Shown here in pieces: positions 12,055 through 24,200 of a DNA stretch of 64,000 nucleotides. Origin of the DNA: Liolophura sinensis (Eukaryota; Mollusca; Polyplacophora; Chitonida; Chitonidae); assembly GCF_032854445.1 (NCBI RefSeq), contig NC_088295.1, positions 62,601,249 to 62,665,248 of the forward strand, given 5' to 3'. Below the pieces are notes generated by a model. That model did no database searches, had not been told where the DNA came from, and worked only from the letters and a program-made list of their open reading frames with translations. Position 1 is the stretch's first letter. Each line of letters opens with the position of its first letter. The position numbers and the translations under genes are program-made.

Positions 12055-12600
12055 TCCTTTGACAATTATTGCTAGTAAGGTTTTACTGAAAAAGTTTTTT
12101 TTTCAATAAGTAACATAACACATGGATAATAAACTCTTTCAGATATTACTAATTGTGTTAATTAGAATGAGTTTTTTATCTATAAGTAACATAACACATT
12201 AGGCCCTACGTATGGATACTGGTAGCAGATGCCTTCAATTACTGCTAGTGATGGTAAATTGAAAGAGTCTTCTTTTTTTTTTTTTCGCCAGTAACATAAC
12301 ACATTTAACACTCACGGATAACAAACTCTTTCAGTTATTGGTAATTGTGTTTATTTTTATTGAGTCCTGTTTATCTATAAGTGTCGTTACACATTAGGCC
12401 CTACTTTATGGATAGCAAATGCCTTGAATTATTGCTAGTGATGTGTAATTGAAAGTCTTTTTTTTCCCCCCACAAGTAACATAACACATTCAGTACTTAT
12501 GGTTATCAAACTCTTTCAATTATTGTTAATAATGTTTATGTGAATGAGTTTTTTAATCCATAAGTAACATTACACATGAGGCCCTACGTACTTATCTACT
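12055..12600. repeat. Three diverged ~185-bp tandem units
   Basis: AAGTAACATAACACAT-type motifs recur near 12107, 12288 and 12474, and ATTAGGCCCTAC-type motifs near 12195, 12392 and 12575. TCAATTATTG(C/T)TA and AAACTCTTTCA blocks lie between. Copies differ by many substitutions and poly-T length changes. The array probably lies in or just after the TMEM135-like 3' UTR. Confidence 0.75.
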
Positions 12601-13492
12601 TACTACCTATTTATGCAGTAAGTTAGATAAGCACACTAGCTGTCTTGAGGTTCAGTTTAATATTTTCTTTTTCAACTTTTGCTCGACAAATTTATGAAAT
12701 CAATTGAATGTTTGCAATAATCTGATCAGGTACAGGTATATTTTGTTACACAAAGGTGTTATATATTTGTCAACAGTTGTATCAGTATACACATACATGA
12801 CTGTGTCTTTTTGATGAAGCATTTTAAGAAATTGCTTTTTTTTATTTAATATTTTTATACCTGTACAATGGTTTATTATGATAATAGAGATTGTAATTTG
12901 TAAGATAATGTGCATGCATCTTAATTTTTTTGTTTAATACAAATCTACCCGATCAAAATCTCTATTTTAACATTTTTTATTCCTAGCATATATATATATA
13001 TATATATCTTAAAAGTACTGGGTAAGCGTTTTCACAATTTTAAGGACTGCCAAGTTTTGTGTACTGTAGATTTAATTTATGGAATAGTATAAATTATGTT
13101 TGTTTATGTAGTTTGAACAAATTTTTGCTACTTTTATACACTGTTTGTATATAAAATATACATGTATATTAAAAAAAGACGTGAAACAACAAAGCAATTT
13201 ATCATTAGAAATAGTGATGATCTTCCTACATATATGTAGTAATTTATTCAAAACTGTGTGTTAAAGTGTAGGCTATAATTTGTTTGGAGATAAAATTATC
13301 GATGCTAAATATTAAATGTTTGTTTAGAGGAGTTATTTAATAAAACATTTAAACTGGGTTACAGACTGGTAACCTTGGTGTACCGGGTAACTGTTATTAA
13401 TCGATAATTAGTAATCAGTATTAGCAGAATGATTTAAATTTACGTACATGTATGTGTACATGTCCGCATGCATTTTAATAAATGTAAATAAA
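12128..13492 (+). other. Candidate poly(A) signals for the TMEM135-like gene
   Basis: AATAAA occurs at 12128-12133 and as a pair at 13477-13482 and 13487-13492. Which one is used cannot be decided from sequence. The stretch between them is AT-rich and holds the ~185-bp repeat, an (AT)n run at 12989-13007, and no exon. Confidence 0.3.
12989..13007. repeat. (AT)n microsatellite
   Basis: A perfect alternating AT run of about 9 dinucleotides. Confidence 0.85.
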
Positions 13493-13529
13493 GTGATGCA
13501 TATACATATACAAACTACACTTATGTCAT

Positions 13530-13749
13530 ACCCTCATTCTTCAACCTTTTGATTGGCTTCTGCCGCCAACATTTTGAAACATTATGAGAAAACTGTAGGG
13601 TGTGCAGACATAATTTGCCCAGTTTTTTTGAAGCTTGCATCTTTAATGACACAATTAAATCATATTTAGCATCTTTTTCGTGATAATTGTACGCATAAAC
13701 TACACTGAAAAAAAGTGCTTTAGTGGTTAAAAAGGTTGAAGATTTACAG
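13530..13749 (+). mobile_element. MITE-like element E, copy 1 (~220 bp)
   Basis: Starts CCCTCATTCTTCAACCTTTT and ends AAAAGGTTGAAGATTTACAG, giving a CTTCAACCTTTT inverted terminus. The interior (GAAGCTTGCATCTTTAATGA, TAATTGTACGCATAAAC, GAAAAAAAGTGCT) matches 54857-55050. It is non-coding. Its terminus is also shared by element D. Confidence 0.65.
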
Positions 13750-14344
13750 TAACTGTTTGACATCATGAAATGATTTTGCCTTTGATAGGAAAGATGATGT
13801 CAGAAATGGACGAAGAAAATGTTGTCGCAAGTATTTTTAATGCAGGCACATTCTCCAAAACTTACATTTATAAAGGTTGTATGTGATTTTTTTGGTTCTT
13901 TGAAGCATTATGGATTTTGATACATTCCTAATGCATGTAACATGTGAAATTGTATACTACATGTACATCAATAGGCTTTCTACATATTATCTCCTGATCA
14001 ACCCTTGTACATGCTGCATATATTCTTTTTATATGAAAAGATATCCTGTTTTACACATAATATCCACTATAATGTAAAGATTTTATAAGAGAAAGTTTAT
14101 TTTTTGTCATAATAGTTCATGAAGTGTTTCTGATCTCTTTTGTCATAATTAAAGCCTAGTCAAAACTTACCTGTTGTTTTTTTTTTTTTTTTGTTTATGT
14201 CGCAGTTGTTTGATCATCCACTAATCACTCTCACTGATATGGAAGGAGTGAAAGAAAATCTCTAACAGTAAACTACCAATCAAATAAGTAGATAAACCAA
14301 ACAATTATCAGGCTCAACATGTGTAAGATACCAGTGCATGCTAC

Positions 14345-15430
14345 TGCACATGGGTGTACTAGGTGTAAACTGGTTGAGACCGCAGTCCACAAGGTGGAGA
14401 TTGGGTGACTACAGTAGACAAGGTGTAGACTGGTTGTGGCTGCAGTGGACTAGGTGTAGACTGGGTGTGATTATAGTAGACTGGGTGACTGCACCGCACT
14501 GGGGGTAGAAAGGGTGTGGCTACATTGCACTTGGTGTGACTACCCCACATCGAAAATTGACAGGGTGTGACGAGTGAAATAGTCTTCTGCAGGATGACCC
14601 CACTGGTTGATTCAGATGGATTGATTGGCATATCATGCCAATTTCCCAGAATTTCTCCCAGAGTTTGTGAGTTGAGGAAACTGGTAAAAAATAAACCCTT
14701 CCCTGGTATCTAATAAATCTCTGAACTTTAAACTGCAGCCAAACATTGAGGGCTGGATTCATATATGTGACTTTGCTGGTCAAGGCCTGGTATGGTAGTC
14801 GCAGAAAGTCAGCTCCTTAACTACCTGAGCCAGCAAGTACATCCCACTGAGTGGAGACTGGGTGTGACTACACGACATTGGGTGGAATTATCATCTACCT
14901 CACTGAGTGCAGACTGGGTGTGACTGTACAGTATTGGGGGGAATTACCATTTATCCCACTCGGTTCAAACTGGGTGACATTGGGTGGAATTATCATCTAC
15001 CTCACTGGGTGTGACTACACTTACATTGGGTGGAATTATCATCTACCTCACTGAGTGCTGATTGGGTGTGACTACACGACATTGGGTGGAATTATCATCT
15101 ACCTCACTGGGTGTAACTACACAGTATTGGGGGGAATTATTTATCCCACTGCATGCAGACTGGGTGTGACTACACAGTATTGGGGGGAATTATTTATCCC
15201 ACTGCGTGCAGACTGGGTGTGACTATACAGTATTGGGGGGAATTATTTATCCCACTGCGTGCAGACTAGGTGTGACTACACAGTATTGGGGGGAATTATC
15301 ATCTGCCTCACTGAGTGAAGACTGGGTATTATTACACAACATTGGATGGAATTATCATCTACCACACTGAGTGCAGACTGTAAATACATGTACAGTAGAC
15401 TGGATGTGACTACACTCCAGCTGGGTGTAC
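14345..15430. repeat. Degenerate tandem-repeat field (~32-bp then ~53-bp units)
   Basis: The left part (14345-14530) has diverged ~32-bp units around AGACTGG(G/T)TGTG. The right part (14850-15430) has about ten units of ~53 bp: ACTGGGTGTGACTACACAGT, ATTGGGGGGAATTATTTATC, CCACTGCGTGCAG. A non-repeat stretch (14530-14850) separates them. Apparent short proteins here are repeat artefacts. Confidence 0.85.
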
Positions 15431-16019
15431 TTTGCAGGAGTTATATGCGAGGCACAACAATGAATACAACATCAGTGCTGCAGCCGTTGTCAAGAAATGT
15501 AATTTAAAAGGATACATAAAAAGATACTATATAAGAGTATGGATTTAAGGAAAATGAAGAAAGATGCTTTCATTTTTTCTGTTTCTTAATAGCCCCGGCC
15601 AGTATTCTATGCATATTATCTGTGAATGTTTGGGAATATTCAGAAATGACATCATCAATGAACATACTGGGTACGTGGGACCAGCTTACGGCCCCCGCCC
15701 CCTTCATGGCTACATAATTTCCAGACTGACTGCTCAGGCCATTGGAAAGTTTGTAAAGCCATTTTCACACCCCCCCAAGAAGATTTTTTGTGCTATTAAA
15801 TGTTGGGTCACATCCTAATCTCCATATTACGAAATAAAAACCATGCATTTCATGTATCATTTACCTGAACACCACAAAAAGGAAATCACATGCAAGGCTT
15901 TTTCCATGCCAAGAGTCAACTTACATGTACACCCAAAGCAACAAGTGTGAGCAATGAAATGATGGCCAGGGTGTGTGTATTTCTTAGACATAATTTAGAT
16001 TACAATGAAAAGGTCGCAC
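15431..16019. other. Intergenic, no supported gene
   Basis: An open stretch near 15564-15818 (+) contains a locally GC-rich segment (CTTACGGCCCCCGCCCCC at 15684-15701), but I do not recognise the product and see no paired splice sites. I leave it unannotated as a gene. Confidence 0.4.
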
Positions 16020-16145
16020 ATTGCTTGCAGACCTTCCCACGTATGGCTGAGCTGGACTTGAACTCACAGAGACCGCATTGGTGAGAGGCACTCGTGTCAT
16101 AGCGCTGCGCTGGCGTATTAACCACCTTGGCCACGAAGGGCCCCA
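16020..16145 (-). repeat. SINE-A head fragment
   Basis: Reads CTTGCAGACCTTCCCACGTA, TGGACTTGAACTCACAGAGA and CGCATTGGTGAGAGGC, then TTAACCACCTTGGCCACGAA. This is the reverse complement of the tRNA-like head and its 3' neighbour; the tail half is missing. Confidence 0.8.
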
Positions 16146-16934
16146 AAACAAAAAATAAAGAGAAGTACAAATTAAGTTTTGCTTTAGATCAACCTTTTTA
16201 TTTGGCATATTTTGATTAGCATTAAAATACCCATCCACGACAGCGCCATACAGCATCACATTCGAAATTGCAAGTAAATTAAGGTCAAAGATTCATCCAC
16301 GATTTTTAAGTTTCAACTTCACATAGATGCACGACTGTATTTCACGCTCGTCTGCCCAATATTGTGGCATTTTCAGCGGGGTGCAAGCAAATCTCATGTG
16401 GCCGAGGTAATGATAGAATTATGTTAAATCTGTTTGACTAGCAAATATATAGTATGGCAAATTGTCAACTGTGCACACCAGTTATGCTGTAAATATTATA
16501 CTGGTCATGTTAACACAATATGGTTTACTATCACTTTTGAAACAACCAAAGTATTTTAACAAACCAAATTCAAACTGTAACAGCTCCTTGAAGAGTGAAA
16601 ATTTCAATTAAGAGAATTTCTAACCGAACATTATATTAGTGTCCAACTGGTAGATACATGTACTGATAAAACATTGTGCATAGCTTCAATATATATTATG
16701 GCAAAATGTAATGAATTAAGAATTACAACTTACAAAATGTAAGAATTTGTAAGAATGTACAAAATACAATGTTTGTGTACTACCCTCATAATGTTTTCAC
16801 ATTTTGATAGTGTATACGCAATTACAGCACTATTCAGTTTATACATTCATACATTAAACAAATATTATAGTATTATGCTAAAAGTTTCAGTATCCCAAAG
16901 GAGATAAAAGGTTCTGAGAATGTCAGCTAAATTA

Positions 16935-17230
16935 CATGTAGAAACAATATAGTGTATAAAAACAAATACCTTCTTCATGTACATGTGTATGCATAAGGCT
17001 TGTCATAAAAATTGTAAATACTGCAGTTGTGTAAGAGGAAATGAGTCTTCTTGGAATGGTGGCAGACATCTTCATCTTTTGTGTCTTTACGTCCGAAAGA
17101 TCTTTTGACTCTAAAACCAAGATGTTAGAGTTTATTTCATCCAGTTTCTGTTTCAAATGAAAATGTAAGTAATTTTTCTCTTCATCAATATCACTGAACA
17201 ATTTTTGTACTACATACATTGTATCACACA
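16935..17230 (-). other. Exon-like open segment of unknown identity
   Basis: A minus-strand open stretch includes a charged, helix-prone part (KQKLDEINSNILVLESKDLS) and ends KMKMSATIPRRLISSYTTAV plus a short hydrophobic tail. A possible acceptor (TTTGAAACAG) precedes AAACTGGATG. No upstream partner exon or family match was recognised, so this could be the terminal exon of an unlisted gene, a pseudogene remnant or chance. Confidence 0.2.
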
Positions 17231-17431
17231 ATATGATGAAGTTATCAGTGTTTTGACAGTCAGAAAGGTAAGCACAAAAGAACTTAACAATATATATACA
17301 AGAAATGAATATATCTGAACAAGTGTCCAAATGTCAATGGTAGAATAACCAAACAGAAACATACTTTCACATTGGGTGGAAATAAAATACTTGCAAAAGA
17401 TAGGCAAACAAAAATGTTGAAACCCAATTTG

Positions 17432-17656
17432 CATTTGATTTATTTATCTGACTAGTGTTTTACGCTGTGCTTAAGAATATTTCACTTATACGAAGGCGGC
17501 CATCATTATGGTGAAGGAAACCATCAACCATCCGTGGGCTGCTGCCAGTCCTTTCCACGTACAGTCCAAAACGAAGCCAGCTTTTGCTGGACTTGAACTC
17601 ACAGTGCAACATTGATAGGAGGCTCCTGATTAACCACCTTGGCCTCGCAGACCCAC
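17432..17656 (-). repeat. SINE-A copy, nearly full length
   Basis: From tail to head: GATTTATTTATCTGACTAG, TAAGAATATTTCACTTATAC, GCGGCCATCATTATGGTG, CCATCCGTGGGCTGCTG, TGGACTTGAACTCACAGTG, TTAACCACCTTGGCCTCG. An internal deletion removes the GCCCGGGGG block. Confidence 0.85.
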
Positions 17657-18131
17657 AATTTGCATTTGGTCACTGCTTGGTTAACAGTTTACACATTATT
17701 GTTTGTTTTTGTCAGTGATAGACTGAGTGAAACAAGAACTTGTTTAACAAAGTAAAATGAATTAAATAAAGTCACCTGAGTTCATAACTATAGTCCTCTA
17801 GAATCCTTAAAGGTAAAGAACACACTAATGTGAGGTATATGTCTGATCAAAGGCCATTAAACACTGTCCACGAAAATAATCAGCTTCATATTTTTAGAAT
17901 TTTTTCTACCACGTAAAATGCATTTGAAAGTTTGAATTCTACAGTGGCATTTTTTTGACATTAATGTTTTGCCACTTACCGCAAATAAACTGCTACATTT
18001 ATTCTTCATTAAAACTGCATAAAGATATATAGATTTATGAATACATTCACCGAATGGACCTTGAAACAAGTTATTTCAAGATGCCTTCTGGTTCACAACA
18101 GACCACCATAGAATCTGATGATTTAAAACCA

Positions 18132-18137
18132 TTTTAT
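18132..18137 (-). other. Candidate poly(A) signal of the acid lipase
   Basis: TTTATT on the plus strand is AATAAA on the minus strand, about 110 nt after the lipase stop codon. A second candidate is at 17998-18003. Confidence 0.4.
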
Positions 18138-18246
18138 TTGGTTGGAAAAAATCCTAAAACAATAATCTAAATTATTTTCTTAGACCGATCATAACACTTC
18201 ACCTGGTAGGTGATCACAGATCTATGTCAGGTATACTTACTGTACA

Positions 18247-21200
18247 CTAAGGGTTGTCATGGATTATTTTGATGATTTTATCATAGACAACTGGAGCAGC
18301 ATTCATCCCCCAGATGAAGTCCAGGTGGTCCCAATCCGGGATCTCAAAACTGGCCTCTAGGTGTGGGATTCTGGCCATCAGCATTTTCACATCCTACAGG
18401 GATACAACAGCGACAACTAGAGATAAACAGTGACAGAATTCACATCGTGCAGCAGTAGAACAGTGCAGGGGTTAAACAGTGACAAATTTATTTATTTATT
18501 TATTTGATTGGTGTTTTACGTCACACCACAGAATCATGACAGAACTGTTACAGTATTATACCAACATCTTGACATCCAGGGTTACAACAGTTGTAGAAGT
18601 CACACCACAGAATCATGACAGAACTGTTGCAGTATTATCTCAGCATCTTGACATCCAGGGATACAACAGTTGTAGAAGTCACACCACAGAATCATGACAG
18701 AACTGTTGCAGTATTATCTCAGCATCTTGACATCCAGGGATACAACAGTTGTAGAAGTCACACCACAGAATCATGACAGAACTGTTACAGTATTATATCA
18801 GCATCTTGACATCCAGGGATACAACAGTTGTAGAAGTCACACCACAGAATCATGACAGAACTGTTACAGTATTATATCAGCATCTTGACATCCAGGGATA
18901 CAACAGTTTCAGAAGTCACACCACAGAATCATGATAGAACTGTTGCAGTATTATCTCAGCATCTTGACATCCAGGGATACAACAGTTGTAGAAGTCACAC
19001 CACAGAATCATGACAGAACTGTTACAGTATTATATCAGCATCTTGACATCCAGGGATACAACAGTTGTAGAAGTCACACCACAGAATCATGACAGAACTG
19101 TTACAGTATTATACCAACATCTTGACATCCAGGGATACAACAGTTTCAGAAGTCACACCACAGAATCATGACAGAACTGTTGCAGTATTATATCAGCATC
19201 TTGACATCCAGGGATACAACAGTTTCAGAAGTCACACCACAGAATCATGATAGAACTGTTGCAGTATTATCTCAGCATCTTGACATCCAGAGATATAACA
19301 GTTGTAGAAGTCACACCATAGAATCATGACAGAACTGTTACAGTATTATACCAACATCTTGACATCGAGGGTTACAACAGTTGTAGAAGTCACACCACAG
19401 AATCATGACAGAACTGTTACAGTATTATATCAGCATCTTGACATCCAGGGATACAACAGTTTCAGAAGTCACACCACAGAATCATGATAGAACTGTTGCA
19501 GTATTATCTCAGCATCTTGACATCCAGGGATACAACAGTTGTAGAAGTCACACCACAGAATCATGACAGAACTGTTACAGTATTATATCAGCATCTTGAT
19601 ATCCTACAGCTGCAGGTTTAAACAGCGAAAGAATCCTAATTCAAATGGCAATGGAACAGGTACAAATAGTGATGTGTGACAGTATAAAGAGACAGGTAAA
19701 TAGTACTCAAACACTGGTGTACTGGCCAGTACATAAATGAACAGGTTAATGCAGCAGAAAAGCTGTGTAAGGACATGTGTGAAAGACAACAGATTCACAC
19801 AAAGGTATAAACTGAAAGGTGTTAAATAGCACGTATACAAACAGAAATGAATCAAGTTTAAAATATAGAGCTGCCAAAACCGAGATGCTGGGGTTCCAGC
19901 AGTTATTTCCAGCCTATGAGGGTGTCACTTTCGGTTAACTGAAGCGTGTCTTTATGCATTGAGATACATTCATAACCAACTTTAACAGAAAGCATACATT
20001 CTTCCTAGCCATCCGAATATTGTATGTACACTTCTACATACTATTGTATGTAGCACATAAATGTGCCAAATGTAGTAAATCAGCCCTTGAACAATATTTG
20101 TATGTCTATACACAAGCCGGAATGGCTTGAACCTAACCATTTATGAAAACTTGTATGTATTTGTCAGGTATTCTATTCAAATCAAGAAAAGGAAAACAAG
20201 CAAAATACATCACAGTAGCAAATATCAACTGTTAAGAGAAAACATATATCAGACTATGTCTTCTATCAAATAAGTCATTTCCTGTTCCATCTATAATATA
20301 AGGTAGCAGTAAAACTGTGTACATGTACATATAAGTACACATATGTGAAGGCGCAAGTACGTGTAGGCACAGCTACATGAAAATATTTCAAGCCATGACA
20401 GGTGGTAAATGTTAAAGCAAGCTGTATTTTTTTATTTTATTTTTTTTTTTTTTTCAGTTTTGAAAACCATAAAAATTTTCTGAGATAACCCTCGCCGAAT
20501 TGTCACCAATGAGGTCCCTGGTTCAAATCCTGCTCCCACTAGTTTGGCTGGGGAGTTTGTGAGTGAGGTGCTGATGGAGGACAGCGCTTTCATTCCTCCA
20601 TAAATAAACCTATACTGCCATCAAATAAGAGAAACAGTCTTGGGTACAGCATCAAATCCCAATCAAATCAGTAAATAAATGAAAAGTTGTCACAACATGC
20701 ATATGTTTCCAAGTACCTTTGGATCAGCCAGTAGGTCCTTGCCAGCCCAGAACAGAACAGTGGGTGTCTTCATCTTCTCAACATGGTGTAGCGGGGGAAT
20801 GCTCTGAGTACATGACAGAATTGCAGTTTATCACTATATAATGCTGATCTTCTTTTCTATGACTACCATATTACATCCAATGCACTCTCCATTAATATCA
20901 GTCTGACCTCATTTAAATGGTCTTAAAAATCAGGATATTTGTGCAGTAGTTTATAGTAACATTCTGAATTTATTTACTAACACAAACAACTTCACTCACA
21001 AATCTTAAAGACTTGAAAAGATTGCAATCAGATTTTGTTAGCGGACTTTCAATTTTCAAATGAGATTACGTGAACCGGTATAAAACCCAATGCATTTGAA
21101 GTCAGTCAGATAATGTTAACCATGTTCGACCATTTTTTTTTTTTGTTCTCGAGACAAAGTGAAACATGTTTATAATTTTTGAAAGGTATAACTAAAAAAC

Positions 21201-24200
21201 ATACTGGAAATAAAACCTGCGATAGACATTACTTACCTGATTGTAGTGTTTGTGGTTTTCTTCAGATGAACCAAAGTCATAACTCTGGAACAACTTAGAT
21301 CTCACCATCTGAAAATACAAAAAATCTCATTTAACAAAAAAAAAAAAATGATACATCTGCCATGTAACATTGGAATATTGATGTAACCACTGGCTCATCA
21401 TCATAACCCCACTAAAACGGACTTGCTGTGGTGTAAATTAGTATGTATCAAGAACTTTATTTAACCTAAATAATTCTTTTAGCTGTGACTAATTTGACTA
21501 AGCAGCTCTATAAGATGTTTTTTCTGTCTGCAAATCATCTTTTTAATATTCTACCATGTAACAAGTGCCATTCATTTCGAAGTGTAGCCAGTGTGTAAAA
21601 TGACATGAAATTCTATGCAGGCTGGATGTTGTAGCTCTTACGAATTAAAGTTTATTTTACAAATTAATGAATGCATGAGCGATTATCGATTAATGTCAAC
21701 TGAGCAATATGGCTACTTTTTTTTTTTTTTCATGTGGCTCACCTGTGAGAAATGGACGAGATTCTGTACGGAGGTTCCTGCTGGAGTGTGGCCAATGTAC
21801 ACGGGCATACGGGTCTGCAGGAACAGTGGAAGAAACAAATATGTCATCAGCAAATGTAACAGACAACAAGCTAAAATAAATCCTCTACTAAGTCAACCAC
21901 AGATGTAAGTTTCAGCACAACAGAAGAATCGTAAATATATCTAGATATGTTATTTTATCATTTCTTTCAAGTTCAAATGAGCCTTGTGCATAAAAAGTAC
22001 ATCTTGACCTTAAAACTTTTATAAAAAAAATGTTTTCAAAGTTACACTATACTGGACAGTACATTTTCAATCTTCAAAATTATGAATTATGAATCAAGAA
22101 TTATATTTTAAAAATTGCATTTAAAGTTACACTTTACTGTTTGAAGTTCAGAGTATTTTTGCTTCAGGTACACATATTTGGCTAACTGTCTTAGTTATGT
22201 GTTACTATTTAGAACTGTTACAGAACCTATTTTTACCACTATGGGTAATGTCTCAGATGGATTATTAAAACTTAGCTTGCAAAAGAATTTATCTTACAAA
22301 CACTGAGATCTGTTCATATATTTCACGTCAATGACTAGTTCATTCTATTTCACATTGTAACAACATAAACGGTTTACCATTTTGCAAGGAAAATGATCAC
22401 TGACTGGAATAAATGATCATCTTGTGTTAAAAAACAACCTTACCACCATAACAATTTGTCTAGAGGTGCCTGATTAAACTTTTTAGTTCAACAAGCAAAG
22501 CTAAATTGTGAATAAATTATCATGTTTTATTCTGACAGCCCTATCTGCATACAATCTGACATATCCATGACTAAACGTGTATAATTTATTAGTAACTTCA
22601 ACTGACCTAACTCATAATAAGTACCGTAGAGCATAAAACACCATGCAATCACACAGATAAATACCGGACCTACAATTGACTGATTCTGCCTCAGAAAGAT
22701 CTCAGAAAGATGTTTTGTGGTTTCATCAGACGTTACAGGTAGGATAACATCCCAATGGAAGAATGTCAATTTCAGCACCAAATGTGATGTTTTATTACCC
22801 TTATTATGTGAAAATGCATTTGTTGGGCAAATTTTTAAGGTGAATACCGTGACATCATTATTTAAAATTATACTTCCTGCTTTGCTGTCATTTCCTGTAC
22901 TGCTGTCATTTCTTACTTGTACAACATTTAACACATGGTAGATAATAACTGTACAAGTTCAGCTGAAGGTTTGGGCCTACTTTTTTGGTCGTTAAATATG
23001 TAAGCTTAAAAACATAAAACTGTGCAAATTAGTTCTCTACACCCCATAGCTGTCTCAGAATAATTAAAATATTGGTTACAGAAGCTTTTGAAAAGGTTAA
23101 AGAATTTGTGTAAATAAAGCCAAAATTATACTCAATAGCCTTCCAGCATTTGTTGGAATGGCTACTGTACTGTACTTTGAACTCACAGCATTCAACTCCT
23201 TCTTGTCAAATCCACAGATGAGGAAGAGCACATTAGCACAGACTGGTTCTGTTTCGCGATTTTTACAAAGCGTACCAGCGAGCAGTTTGAATATCTCATT
23301 GCTAGGCATAAAGTCTCTCCTTCCCAACAGGAAATACAGAAGCTGAAACAGATCATATGGAGAGATGAAACTCATGACAACCACAGGGTTTGTTAGAAAC
23401 ATCCATGACAGCCACAGAGTTTATTAGAAACATCCATGACAAACCACAGAGTTTATTAGAAACATCCATTACAACCACAGAGTTTATTAGAAACATCTAT
23501 GACAACCACAGCATTTATTAGAAACATCCATTACAACCACGGAGTTTATTAGAAACATCCATGACAACCACAGCATTTATTAAAAACATCTATGACAACC
23601 ACAGCATTTATTAGAAACATCCATGACAACCACAGCGTTTATTAGAAACATCCATGACAACCACAGCATTTATTAGAAATATCCATGACAACCACAGCAT
23701 TTATTAGAAACATTCATGACAACCACAGCATGTATCAGAAACACCCATGACAACCACAGTGTTTCTTAGAAACACCCATAACACCCTTATTTTGGATCGT
23801 AAAATCATGACGGTCATAAAATGGATCAACATAACCCTAGATTCCAATCACAAATCAGAGAAAATAATTGCTTAATCAAAGTACATAGCTTTAAAATGCT
23901 AAACATAGCTCTTCTAAGTTAGCTTACATGATCTGGAAGAATGGACAAGAACTTCAGAGGGCTTTCTATATCTCCCACAGTAGCCACTGGGCCAAGAGCA
24001 AAGAACTTACGAACCTGGAAAAATACAACATTGCTGCTTTGAAACTTGTTCTCATATAAGTTACACATGTACTTACATTTAAGGCTTAACTGAAAAGACC
24101 TCTAAAAATCAAAGTAGGCATCACTAACTAGACCACTTAAAACTATACATAAATATACTTTAATTTATTTTTTTACATTTTTGTGAAAAGAGTTAAGGTG

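Noticed and set aside
18512-19606. CRISPR-like array
   Set aside because: The units are contiguous with no variable spacers, no cas genes are present, and the genome is eukaryotic. The same applies to the other minisatellites.
23158-23346. Plus-strand open frame
   Set aside because: It is the antisense shadow of lipase exon 6.
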